A stretch of 17,666 nt of DNA, taken from positions 1 to 17,666 of the forward strand of contig SKKV01000083.1 of assembly GCA_007123575.1 (NCBI GenBank). Reading direction: 5' to 3'. Positions 1 through 6,812 of this stretch are shown here, in pieces. The translations under genes and the position numbers were made by a program. Each line of letters opens with the position of its first letter. Position 1 is the stretch's first letter. The stretch is from Wenzhouxiangella sp. (GTDB lineage Bacteria > Pseudomonadota > Gammaproteobacteria > Xanthomonadales > Wenzhouxiangellaceae). Under the pieces are notes generated by a model. That model was given only the letters and a program-made list of their open reading frames with translations, made no database searches and was not told the origin of the DNA.

Positions 1-617
1 TCTGGGAGCAGATGAACGCGCTGTACCTGTCCGGCAACGAGCAGCTGGTCGGCACCATTGGCAAGCGCCGCCGGCACGAATTCTTGCGCCAGGTCATTCT
101 CGACTGCCAGCAAATGGCCGGTACCCTGCTCGGTAGCATGAGCCAGGACCATGCCTATGACTTCATCCTGATCGGCCGCTACCTGGAGCGGGCCGACATG
201 ACCACGCGCACGCTGGAAGTGCGCGGCCATGATCTGCTGCCGGAGGCGCCCGACGCACTCGGGCCGTTCGAGTCCATTCAGTGGATGAGCGTGCTGAAGT
301 CACTGACCGGCTACCAGATGTACCGCAGGCACGTGCGGATGCGGGTCAACGGCAACGACGTGCTGCGATTTTTGCTGCGCGACGAGCAGTTCCCGCGCGC
401 GGTGATGTTCTGCCTGCGTGCTCTGGAAGACCTGTTGGCCGGCCTGCCCGGCGACGATGACCGCGCGCTGCGCACCATTACCCGGCTTGAGCGCAAGCTC
501 CACGAAACCCGCCTGGCCGGATTGCGCGGCCGACCTTTGACTGAACTGATGGACCAGCTCCAGTTAGAATTGGCCGCCACCGACAAGGCCATTCGCGAGA
601 CCTGGTTCCCGAAGTGA
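1..617 (+). CDS. Alpha-E domain (DUF403) protein, 3' part
   Basis: This is the C-terminal part (about 204 codons) of an alpha-E domain protein. The frame is open from base 3, with the codons for Trp-Glu-Gln before the first Met, so the true start lies outside the window; the family is usually about 310 residues. The protein is all helical and shows the family's ER signature in IGRYLERADMTTR (near 173-211). The biochemical role is not established. Known context: alpha-E genes sit next to circularly permuted ATP-grasp enzymes, transglutaminase-like proteins and Anbu peptidases, and have been proposed to take part in making or attaching a peptide. Here the gene overlaps the following metallopeptidase by 4 bases (GTGA), which implies translational coupling. 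I am confident of the family and not of any function. Confidence 0.9.
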   Translation, partial: WEQMNALYLSGNEQLVGTIGKRRRHEFLRQVILDCQQMAGTLLGSMSQDHAYDFILIGRYLERADMTTRTLEVRGHDLLPEAPDALGPFESIQWMSVLKSLTGYQMYRRHVRMRVNGNDVLRFLLRDEQFPRAVMFCLRALEDLLAGLPGDDDRALRTITRLERKLHETRLAGLRGRPLTELMDQLQLELAATDKAIRETWFPK

Positions 618-1669
618 AAACCTTTCGTTGCCACTGCGGCAATCAGCTTTATTTCGAAAACGTCCAATGCCTGGCCTGCGGTCGCAAGCTGGGTTTTTTG
701 CCTGACGTACTGACCCTGTCGGCGCTGGAACCGGCCGGTGACAATCTGTTTCGCGCTCTGGCACCGGAAGCGCAGGGCCGACTGTATCGACCCTGCCACA
801 ATTACAGCCACGAGGACGCCTGCAACTGGATGGTGCCGGCCAACGAGCCCGACGCCTTCTGTCAGGCCTGCCGCCTGAACGAAGTCATCCCCAATCTCGA
901 CAAGCCCGGCAACCGCACCCTGTGGATCCGCATCGAGCAGCGCAAGCGGCGCCTGGTCTACGATCTGCGCCGCCAGCATTTGCCGGTGTTCCCGCGCAGC
1001 AGCCATCCGGACACGGGCCTGGGCTTTGCTTTCCTGGAAGACCACCCGGAAACAGAAACACTGGAGTTCAGCGACCACATCAACGACAACCCGGTCATGA
1101 CCGGCCATGCCAACGGCCTGATCACGATCAACATCGCCGAGGCCGACGATGTCGAGCGCGAGCGCATGCGCGTCCAGATGAACGAAAGCCAGCGCACCCT
1201 GCTCGGCCATTTTCGGCACGAAAGCGGTCACTATTACTGGGACAGGCTGGTTGCGGGCAGCCCTTATCTGGGCCGGGTTCGGGAGCTGTTTGGCGACGAG
1301 CGCATCAACTATGGCCAGGCGCTGGAGCGCTTCTACAATGACGGGCCGATGCCGGACTGGCAATTGCGCTTCGTCAGCGCCTATGCCAGCTCACACCCCT
1401 GGGAAGACTGGGCCGAGTGCTGGGCTCACTGGCTGCAAATCAACGACACCCTGGAGACCGCGGCAACTATCGGCTTGGCGCCGGTCGAGTCCATGAAGGC
1501 GGACTTGCGCGAACGCATCGACCACTGGATTCGGCTGGCTGGCCATATCAACCTGCTCAATCGCTCGCTGGATCAGCCCGACCCTTACCCCTTTGTCCTG
1601 TCGCCACCGGTTGTCGACAAGCTGGCCCTGATCGACGAAATCATCGCCAATAGCGGGTTTACCGACTGA
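614..1669 (+). CDS. Zinc-ribbon HExxH metallopeptidase (Peptidase_Mx/COG4307-like)
   Basis: Putative zinc-dependent peptidase of 351 residues. The N-terminus carries a zinc ribbon with C6-x-C8 and C19-x2-C22. A second cysteine group (C61, C70, C83, C86) could bind another zinc. The catalytic motif is H202-E-S-G-H206, followed by the conserved stretch HPWEDWAECWAHW (261-273), whose acidic residues could supply a third ligand. There is no signal peptide, so it should act in the cytoplasm. The substrate is unknown. It starts at a GTG that overlaps the stop of the alpha-E gene, so the two are probably translated together. In related loci a transglutaminase-like gene often takes this place; none is seen in this window. 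I infer that it processes a peptide or protein made or modified by the alpha-E/ATP-grasp system. Family call good, role open. Confidence 0.85.
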   Translation: MKTFRCHCGNQLYFENVQCLACGRKLGFLPDVLTLSALEPAGDNLFRALAPEAQGRLYRPCHNYSHEDACNWMVPANEPDAFCQACRLNEVIPNLDKPGNRTLWIRIEQRKRRLVYDLRRQHLPVFPRSSHPDTGLGFAFLEDHPETETLEFSDHINDNPVMTGHANGLITINIAEADDVERERMRVQMNESQRTLLGHFRHESGHYYWDRLVAGSPYLGRVRELFGDERINYGQALERFYNDGPMPDWQLRFVSAYASSHPWEDWAECWAHWLQINDTLETAATIGLAPVESMKADLRERIDHWIRLAGHINLLNRSLDQPDPYPFVLSPPVVDKLALIDEIIANSGFTD

Positions 1670-1676
1670 AGTCAAA

Positions 1677-2402
1677 CTACTCCCAGTCGAACCTGGGCAA
1701 GTCGGCAAACAGTCGATTCAGCCCCTCGGCCCAGGCACCGCTCAAGGCTTTCAGGTAGGGATTGTCGGCGTCATACAACAGTCGCTGAACCGGCGCCAAC
1801 CTGTCGGCCTGGTAAAGCAACAGTTCGATTGGTGGGCCAACGCTCAAGTTTGAGCGCATCGAGGCATCCATCGACAGCATGGCACAGCGCCCGGCCCGCT
1901 CCAGGGTAATTTCTGAACTGATCATCCGATCGAGAATCGGCTTGCCGTACTTGGTTTCACCAATCTGCAGAAAGGGCTTGGCCCGCGAGGCAGCGATGTA
2001 ATTGCCCTGCGGGTAGATCATGAAGGCTTCATGCGGCTGACCCTGAATCTGACCACCGAGGATGAACGAGGCCTCCATCAGTCCGCTGGCCTGCTCCGAC
2101 TGGCCGGAGAAGTCGCTCTGTACGTACTGGCTGAGCTCACCCACATAGCGAGCTATTTCATCCAGGTGCCCAATGCTGTTGAGATTGCGCTGGCCCCCGG
2201 CCAAGTCTCGTTCCAGGCGCGTGGTGACGGCCTGGGTGGTGGCCAGATTGCCGGCCGACAGCAACACCATAAAGCGATCGGGCGCGGTGTCAAAAACGTG
2301 CATCTTGGAATACACGCTGACATCGTCGACGCCGGCGCTGGTGCGCGAATCGGAACAAAATACCAGACCGGCCTCAAGCCGGATGGCCACGCAGTAGGTC
2401 AT
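1677..2402 (-). CDS. Anbu-type proteasome-like peptidase
   Basis: Predicted N-terminal-nucleophile hydrolase of the Anbu (ancestral beta subunit, COG3484) family, related to proteasome beta subunits and HslV; 241 residues, as usual for the family. It starts MTYCVAI, so removal of Met would expose Thr1 as nucleophile. The expected partners are present at Asp17 and Arg19 (in SDSRTSAG) and Lys32 (YSKMHVF), numbered from Thr1. The ATG is preceded by AGGA at a 5-base spacing. Anbu particles are known as self-assembling cytoplasmic complexes without an established unfoldase partner or substrate. The gene converges on the metallopeptidase gene with 7 bases between them. It lies 42 bases behind the RND adaptor gene on the same strand, so it could be read from that operon or from the promoter-like element in the gap. 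Confidence 0.92.
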   Translation of the reverse strand: MTYCVAIRLEAGLVFCSDSRTSAGVDDVSVYSKMHVFDTAPDRFMVLLSAGNLATTQAVTTRLERDLAGGQRNLNSIGHLDEIARYVGELSQYVQSDFSGQSEQASGLMEASFILGGQIQGQPHEAFMIYPQGNYIAASRAKPFLQIGETKYGKPILDRMISSEITLERAGRCAMLSMDASMRSNLSVGPPIELLLYQADRLAPVQRLLYDADNPYLKALSGAWAEGLNRLFADLPRFDWE

Positions 2403-2425
2403 GCGAGTCCTGCTGAGTTCAATCG

Positions 2426-2441
2426 GCAGATTATAGTCTGC
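2426..2441 (-). promoter_or_regulatory. TATAAT box inside a 16-bp inverted repeat, before Anbu
   Basis: The 42-base gap between the RND adaptor stop and the Anbu start holds GCAGA-6-TCTGC arms (2426-2430 and 2437-2441). Read on the minus strand, a perfect TATAAT (2430-2435) lies between and touching the arms, about 27 bases before the Anbu ATG. No good -35 hexamer is found 16-18 bases further upstream. If it is a promoter it would be weak or activator-dependent, and a protein binding the repeat would sit directly on the -10 box. Chance occurrence is possible. Confidence 0.3.
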
Positions 2442-2444
2442 TGA

Positions 2445-3482
2445 TCAGCCGCGCACCGTCACTTCCTGACCCGGACGCAGGCGCTCGTTGCCGCGGACCA
2501 CGACCTTGTCGCCGGCCTGAATCGGTCCACGCACTTCGATCCACTCGCCCGCACCGATACCGGTGGTGACGCGAATGCGCCGGGCCTTGTTTTCGTCGTC
2601 AACAATGAATACGGCAATGCCGTCACCGCGCAGCACCAGTGCGTCGCGCGGCACCGCCAGCACCTCGCGCACATCGGCGGTCGGAATGGTCACCCGCACG
2701 GTCTGGCCTACCGGTAAAGAAACATCCACGTCCAGCCTGAGCTCGAAAACATGGCGCGACTCATCGCCGACACTGACCACGGTCCTGACCGGCACCTGGT
2801 AAGCCTCATCAAGGCCTGCCGTAATCGCCAGCTCATCGCCTGGCCGGACATAGCGATAATAGTTCAACGGCGCACGCGCAACCACTTCGAGTCGCTCCGG
2901 GTTGACCAGGCGCACGACCCGCGTGCCGGTCGACACGCGCTCACCTGCCTGGGTCTGCCGCTCGGCGACCACCCCCGGGAACGGGGCCCGAATCTCGGTG
3001 CGTTCGAGCTGATCTTCAACCTGGCTTAAGCGGCTGTTGACCACGGCCAGGTCAGAGGCGGCGATATCGCGCTCGGAACGAGTTTGCTCGATCTGGCTGG
3101 CAGCGGCCAGATTGGTTTCGGCCAAGCGTTCGAAGCGCACCAGCTCGGCCTCGAGAAAATTCAGCCGCGCCGTCGCTCGGGCCACTTCGGCAGCCAGCTC
3201 TTGAGCGCGCAGGCGCAGGTTGGTGTCTTCGATTCGGGCAATCACGTCACCTTCGTCGACGCGGGTACCGACGTCGGCGACGCTGACCAGGCGCCCCTCG
3301 ACCTCGGCCGACAGGAACGCATCGGAACGCGACACCACCGTGCCGGCCACCTGCATGGTCGGCGACATCGCCGTGAACCGGGCCTCACCGATTTCAACAA
3401 GCGACGCCCCGCCCCACTGCGCATGGACGTTGGCGACCGCGGCCAGCATGGAAACCGCCGCCAGGACTTTGAAACGATTCAT
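2445..3482 (-). CDS. RND efflux periplasmic adaptor (membrane fusion protein)
   Basis: HlyD/AcrA-type periplasmic adaptor, 345 residues, which would join the adjacent RND permease to an outer-membrane channel. Residues 1-21 form a Sec signal peptide ending in VHA, followed by QWGG; no lipobox cysteine is present, so it is probably soluble or peripherally attached. A split biotinyl/lipoyl-like domain flanks a coiled-coil hairpin rich in Ala, Glu and Arg, and its second half is marked by RAPFPGVVAERQTQAGERVS. Beta-barrel and membrane-proximal domains follow, ending RPGQEVTVRG. I chose the ATG at 3482 because AGGAG (3490-3494) lies 7 bases before it. An in-frame ATG at 3497 overlaps the permease stop (ATGA), adds MRSLV and has a weaker ribosome binding site. 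The adaptor follows the permease, whereas in many pumps it comes first. Confidence 0.93.
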   Translation of the reverse strand: MNRFKVLAAVSMLAAVANVHAQWGGASLVEIGEARFTAMSPTMQVAGTVVSRSDAFLSAEVEGRLVSVADVGTRVDEGDVIARIEDTNLRLRAQELAAEVARATARLNFLEAELVRFERLAETNLAAASQIEQTRSERDIAASDLAVVNSRLSQVEDQLERTEIRAPFPGVVAERQTQAGERVSTGTRVVRLVNPERLEVVARAPLNYYRYVRPGDELAITAGLDEAYQVPVRTVVSVGDESRHVFELRLDVDVSLPVGQTVRVTIPTADVREVLAVPRDALVLRGDGIAVFIVDDENKARRIRVTTGIGAGEWIEVRGPIQAGDKVVVRGNERLRPGQEVTVRG

Positions 3483-3489
3483 TACTAGG

Positions 3490-3494
3490 CTCCT
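3490..3494 (-). promoter_or_regulatory. Shine-Dalgarno site deciding the adaptor start
   Basis: AGGAG on the minus strand, 7 bases before the ATG at 3482. It lies just past the RND permease stop and inside the short 5' extension that starts at 3497, which favours the downstream ATG as the true adaptor start. Confidence 0.6.
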
Positions 3495-6400
3495 CATGCC
3501 GGCACCACCTCGCCACTGGCTGAGGGGACCTCTTCTTCGTTGACCCGCAGCAGGCTGGGCAGCAGGATCAGGGTAAACAGGGTTGACAGCGCCATACCGC
3601 CGACAATCACCGCCGCCAGGCCGCGGTAAAGTTCGGTACCGGCACCCGGCAACAGCAACAACGGCAGCATGCCGAACAGACTGGTAAACGTGCTCATCAA
3701 GATCGGACGCAGACGCAGGCGCACCGCCTGCTCGACGGCATCCCTGCGGCCCATACCTTCGCGCTCGCCGTCGCGGGCCCGGTAGACCAGCAGAATGGCG
3801 TTGTTGACCACCAGGCCAAGCAGAATCACGAACCCGATCATGGTCAGCATATCCATGGCCTGGCCGGTGACCGCACCCACCAGGCGCAACGCAAGAATGC
3901 CGCCGACGGTGGCCATGGGGATGGTCAAAAGCACCAGCACCGAATCCCGGAATGATCGAAACAGGGCCGAAATCAGCAGATAAAGAATGATGATGGCCAA
4001 GACAAAACTGCCGGCCAGGTTGCGCAGGGTCTCACCCAGCGCCTCAGCCGTACCACGGTAGGTGATCACCCCGTCGGAGGGCAGGACAGCGCGGATCTGC
4101 GGTTCAACCTCGGCCTGAAGGATTTCGATCGCCGTCTCCATCGGCATGCCTGTGGGCGGGGTGACCTGCAACGTCAGCGTTCGGCGCCGGTCGATACGGC
4201 GAATCTGATTGGGGCCGGCGGTCTGCTCCAGGCGAGTCAGCTCGCCCAGGGTGGCAATCCTGCCGGATGGGGTCGAGACCGGCATCGCCATCAACTCCTC
4301 AGGCGTCAGCCAGCGCTCGCCGCGCAGAATCACGTCCAGGCGGCGGTCACCGTCGAAATAATCACCCAGGAAGGCGCCGTTGCCTAGGGCGCGAATCAGC
4401 GTTGCAACATCGTTACGTGTCCAACCCAACTCGGCGATGCGGCGATCGTCGGGCACCAGCCGCAGTTCAGGTTCAGACAGATCCAGGCCCGGCTGCGGCC
4501 GAACGCTGGCCTGCGGCATGGCCTGGCGTATCGCCGCGAAGCCAACTTGCCCGGCATCGAGCAGGTCCTCGAAGTCTGCTGCCTGTAGGTCGACGTCAAT
4601 CCGGCGCCCACCGCGACCGCCGAAAATCGGCGAGCGGTTGGCAAAACCCACCGTATCCGGCAGATCCACGAGAAACTCGCGATTGACCACTTCCAGCAAC
4701 TGATCGACTTCGTTGTCGTTCTCAGCCCTCACTCCCATGAAAGCTCCGCTGCCGAAGAAACCTAAAAATGCATTGAAAATGCGCGGCTCTTTCTCGCCTT
4801 CGATGTACGGCAACATGCGCTGGTTGATGACATCGATCAGCTCGCGCTCGGCTGTTCCCGGCCCGATTCCGGGCGGAGTCTGGATGAACCCGAAGATGAA
4901 GTTGCGCTGACCTTCAGGCAGATAGTCGGCCGGCGGCAGCAGCAGCAGGGCGACCAGTACCGGAACCGTGGTCAGCCCGGCAATCCAGCTCCAGCGCCGG
5001 CGCGGCGTATCGGTCAGACGCATGACCACTCCGGTGGCCTGCTGCCACCATTTCTGGTGGCGGTCGACCAGACGCGCTTCGCCCAACAGGCGATAGCTGG
5101 CCGCGGGCAGCACAACAATAGCCACCAGCAGCGAGCAGACGATGGCTGCGGCGATGACCACCGCCAGGTCAGCGAAGAGCTGGCCAGCTTCATCCTGAAG
5201 AAAGATCACCGGCAGGAAAATGGCGACCGTAGTGGCGGTCGAGGCCAGCAAGGCGCCCCAGACCTGGCTGGTGCCGCGGTCGGACGCTTCCATGGGTTCT
5301 CGGCCCATTTCCCGCTGTCGGACAATGTTTTCCAGCACCACAATGGCAGCGTCAAGCACCATCCCGGTCGCAAACGCCAAACCCGCAAGGGAAATGACAT
5401 TGAGAGTGCGCCCAACGCCGTCGAGGACCATGAAGGAAAAACACAGACACAGCGGAATCGCCAGCGCTACCATCAGGGTCGCGCGCAGCTTGCGGAAGAA
5501 GAACCACAGCACCATGATGGCCAGGCTCATCCCCAGCAACAGGTTGGTGGCAACCATGCGAACGGATTGACGAATATAGATCGTGTCGTCGGTCACCTGC
5601 ACGATGTAAAGACCGGCCGGTCGCAGGTGCGACTCCTCGAGATCAGCGACGGTGGTGCGGAGTTGGGCCATCACCTCGAGTACGTTGACGCCAGGCTCTG
5701 CGATCACGTTCATGGATATCGACGGGCCTGCGTTCTGGGTCATGACCCCGGTGTTGTCACGCATGACCCTTTCGACGTTTGCAACATCTCCAAGGAACAC
5801 CGGGCGACCATCGCGCCAGTCCAGAACCAGATTCTGGAGATCGGCAATCTGATATTGACCGGCAAAACGCAGGGTGTACTGGCGTCGTCCGACCTCCTGG
5901 AAACCGCCGGACACGTCCGCATTCTGTCCCAGTCGCTGGCCGATCCGGGTCAGATCAACACCGATCGCCGCTGCCCGAAAAGGATCAAAGGTAATGCGAA
6001 CTTCAAAAGGCCGGCCGCCGCGTGGATTGGCTGAAGACACCCCCGGGATACGTTCAAGGCGCTCCTTGATGATTTCCTCGACGAAATCCTGATATTCGAT
6101 GATCGGACGGTCATTGCCCGGCAACGGTCGAATCGAGAACCAGGCGATGGTGTCGCCAAACTGATCCGAGCCGACCCGCACCGTGGGCTCGGAAGCATCG
6201 GCTGGATAGCGCTGGACTTGGTTGAGGCGATTGATGACCTCGATCAGGGCTCGGTTGATGTCAGCGTCCACCCCAAACTCAAGCGTGATCGAGCCACGCC
6301 CCTGGCTGGCGCTGGACTGCATCCGCTGCAAGCCGGGTACGTCGCGCAGCTGGTTTTCCTGCGGCTCGATGATCTCGGATTCGATCTCGGCCGGGGACGC

Positions 6401-6559
6401 TGCCCGCCAGCCAGTGGAGACCGTGATGGACGGGCGGTCGATATTGGGTGTCATTTGCACCGGCAGACGCGACAGACTGATCAACCCGAAAATGACGAGC
6501 AAGATACAGCCAACGGCAACGGCAACCGGATTGCCCAGTCCCAGGCGGGTTAACGGCAC
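3494..6559 (-). CDS. RND efflux permease (AcrB/HAE1-like)
   Basis: Inner-membrane RND exporter of 1021 residues, close to the AcrB family length, with TM1 at about 10-30, two large periplasmic loops and two clusters of membrane helices. Such pumps use the proton gradient to push drugs, lipids or other amphiphiles through an adaptor and outer-membrane channel. The signature GMVLDAAIVVLEN in TM4 matches AcrB's GLLVDDAIVVVEN, so D403 corresponds to D407 but A404 replaces D408. In TM10, GLVVNNAILLV places N919 where AcrB has K940. The arginine of RLRPILM in TM11 is kept. The start is a GTG with AGGAG (6568-6572) 8 bases upstream. The adaptor gene follows directly. No outer-membrane channel gene is present, so a shared TolC-like protein encoded elsewhere is likely. 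Substrate unknown. Confidence 0.95.
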   Translation of the reverse strand: MPLTRLGLGNPVAVAVGCILLVIFGLISLSRLPVQMTPNIDRPSITVSTGWRAASPAEIESEIIEPQENQLRDVPGLQRMQSSASQGRGSITLEFGVDADINRALIEVINRLNQVQRYPADASEPTVRVGSDQFGDTIAWFSIRPLPGNDRPIIEYQDFVEEIIKERLERIPGVSSANPRGGRPFEVRITFDPFRAAAIGVDLTRIGQRLGQNADVSGGFQEVGRRQYTLRFAGQYQIADLQNLVLDWRDGRPVFLGDVANVERVMRDNTGVMTQNAGPSISMNVIAEPGVNVLEVMAQLRTTVADLEESHLRPAGLYIVQVTDDTIYIRQSVRMVATNLLLGMSLAIMVLWFFFRKLRATLMVALAIPLCLCFSFMVLDGVGRTLNVISLAGLAFATGMVLDAAIVVLENIVRQREMGREPMEASDRGTSQVWGALLASTATTVAIFLPVIFLQDEAGQLFADLAVVIAAAIVCSLLVAIVVLPAASYRLLGEARLVDRHQKWWQQATGVVMRLTDTPRRRWSWIAGLTTVPVLVALLLLPPADYLPEGQRNFIFGFIQTPPGIGPGTAERELIDVINQRMLPYIEGEKEPRIFNAFLGFFGSGAFMGVRAENDNEVDQLLEVVNREFLVDLPDTVGFANRSPIFGGRGGRRIDVDLQAADFEDLLDAGQVGFAAIRQAMPQASVRPQPGLDLSEPELRLVPDDRRIAELGWTRNDVATLIRALGNGAFLGDYFDGDRRLDVILRGERWLTPEELMAMPVSTPSGRIATLGELTRLEQTAGPNQIRRIDRRRTLTLQVTPPTGMPMETAIEILQAEVEPQIRAVLPSDGVITYRGTAEALGETLRNLAGSFVLAIIILYLLISALFRSFRDSVLVLLTIPMATVGGILALRLVGAVTGQAMDMLTMIGFVILLGLVVNNAILLVYRARDGEREGMGRRDAVEQAVRLRLRPILMSTFTSLFGMLPLLLLPGAGTELYRGLAAVIVGGMALSTLFTLILLPSLLRVNEEEVPSASGEVVPA

Positions 6560-6611
6560 GGACGAATCTCCTCTCCAAACGGACGCAGTTTAGCGGCGCC
6601 GCGTGCGCCCT

Positions 6612-6626
6612 TTGTCAACCTGACAA
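6612..6626. promoter_or_regulatory. 15-bp inverted repeat, candidate operator of the RND operon
   Basis: TTGTCA-acc-TGACAA has perfect 6-base arms about 55 bases upstream of the permease GTG. Its position fits a repressor operator in the promoter. It would cover the likely transcription start if the TTGAGA/TACGAT pair at 6629-6657 is used. Alternatively it supplies a perfect TTGACA -35 (6613-6618, minus strand), although the best following -10, TAAACT at 6587-6592, is 20 bases away. No regulator gene lies next to the pump in this window. Confidence 0.4.
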
Positions 6627-6628
6627 TC

Positions 6629-6657
6629 ATCGTAGATATGACCATGCATTTTCTCAA
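6629..6657 (-). promoter_or_regulatory. Candidate sigma70 promoter of the RND operon
   Basis: On the minus strand, TTGAGA (6652-6657) and TACGAT (6629-6634) are separated by exactly 17 bases, about 70 bases upstream of the permease start. Both hexamers are only partial consensus matches, so this is a candidate. The 15-bp inverted repeat lies just downstream, where transcription would begin. Confidence 0.3.
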
Positions 6658-6796
6658 TAGTGCCCCCTACAAGCATAGATTTGTTGCTCCATTGGGTGGC
6701 GACAACCGACCTCGGATCGGGTAATGTAGTAATGGGTGGAAGCTGGGGAGGCATGGCGTTTCGATCAGGGTGAGTAGCTCTGAGGTCATGGATTCA

Positions 6797-6802
6797 AGGA
6801 GG
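6797..6802 (+). promoter_or_regulatory. Shine-Dalgarno site for the GGDEF-EAL gene
   Basis: AGGAGG lies 10 bases before the GTG at 6813 and supports that codon as the start. No ATG in the correct frame has a comparable site nearby. Confidence 0.6.
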
Positions 6803-6812
6803 GCACCGGCCC

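Noticed and set aside
311..1363. Long minus-strand open frame of 350 codons opposite the alpha-E and metallopeptidase genes
   Set aside because: It is antisense to two well-supported genes and shows no recognisable domain. Long antisense frames are expected in GC-rich coding DNA.
1662..1705. Nested inverted repeats (CCGACT/AGTCGG and CCCAG/CTGGG) at the metallopeptidase-Anbu junction
   Set aside because: Arms are short, the outer ones are widely spaced, and no T-run follows on either strand, so a terminator cannot be supported.
5057..6034. Plus-strand open frame of 325 codons opposite the RND permease
   Set aside because: The composition (His-, Gln- and Gly-rich) is that of a shadow frame, and the permease on the other strand is clear.
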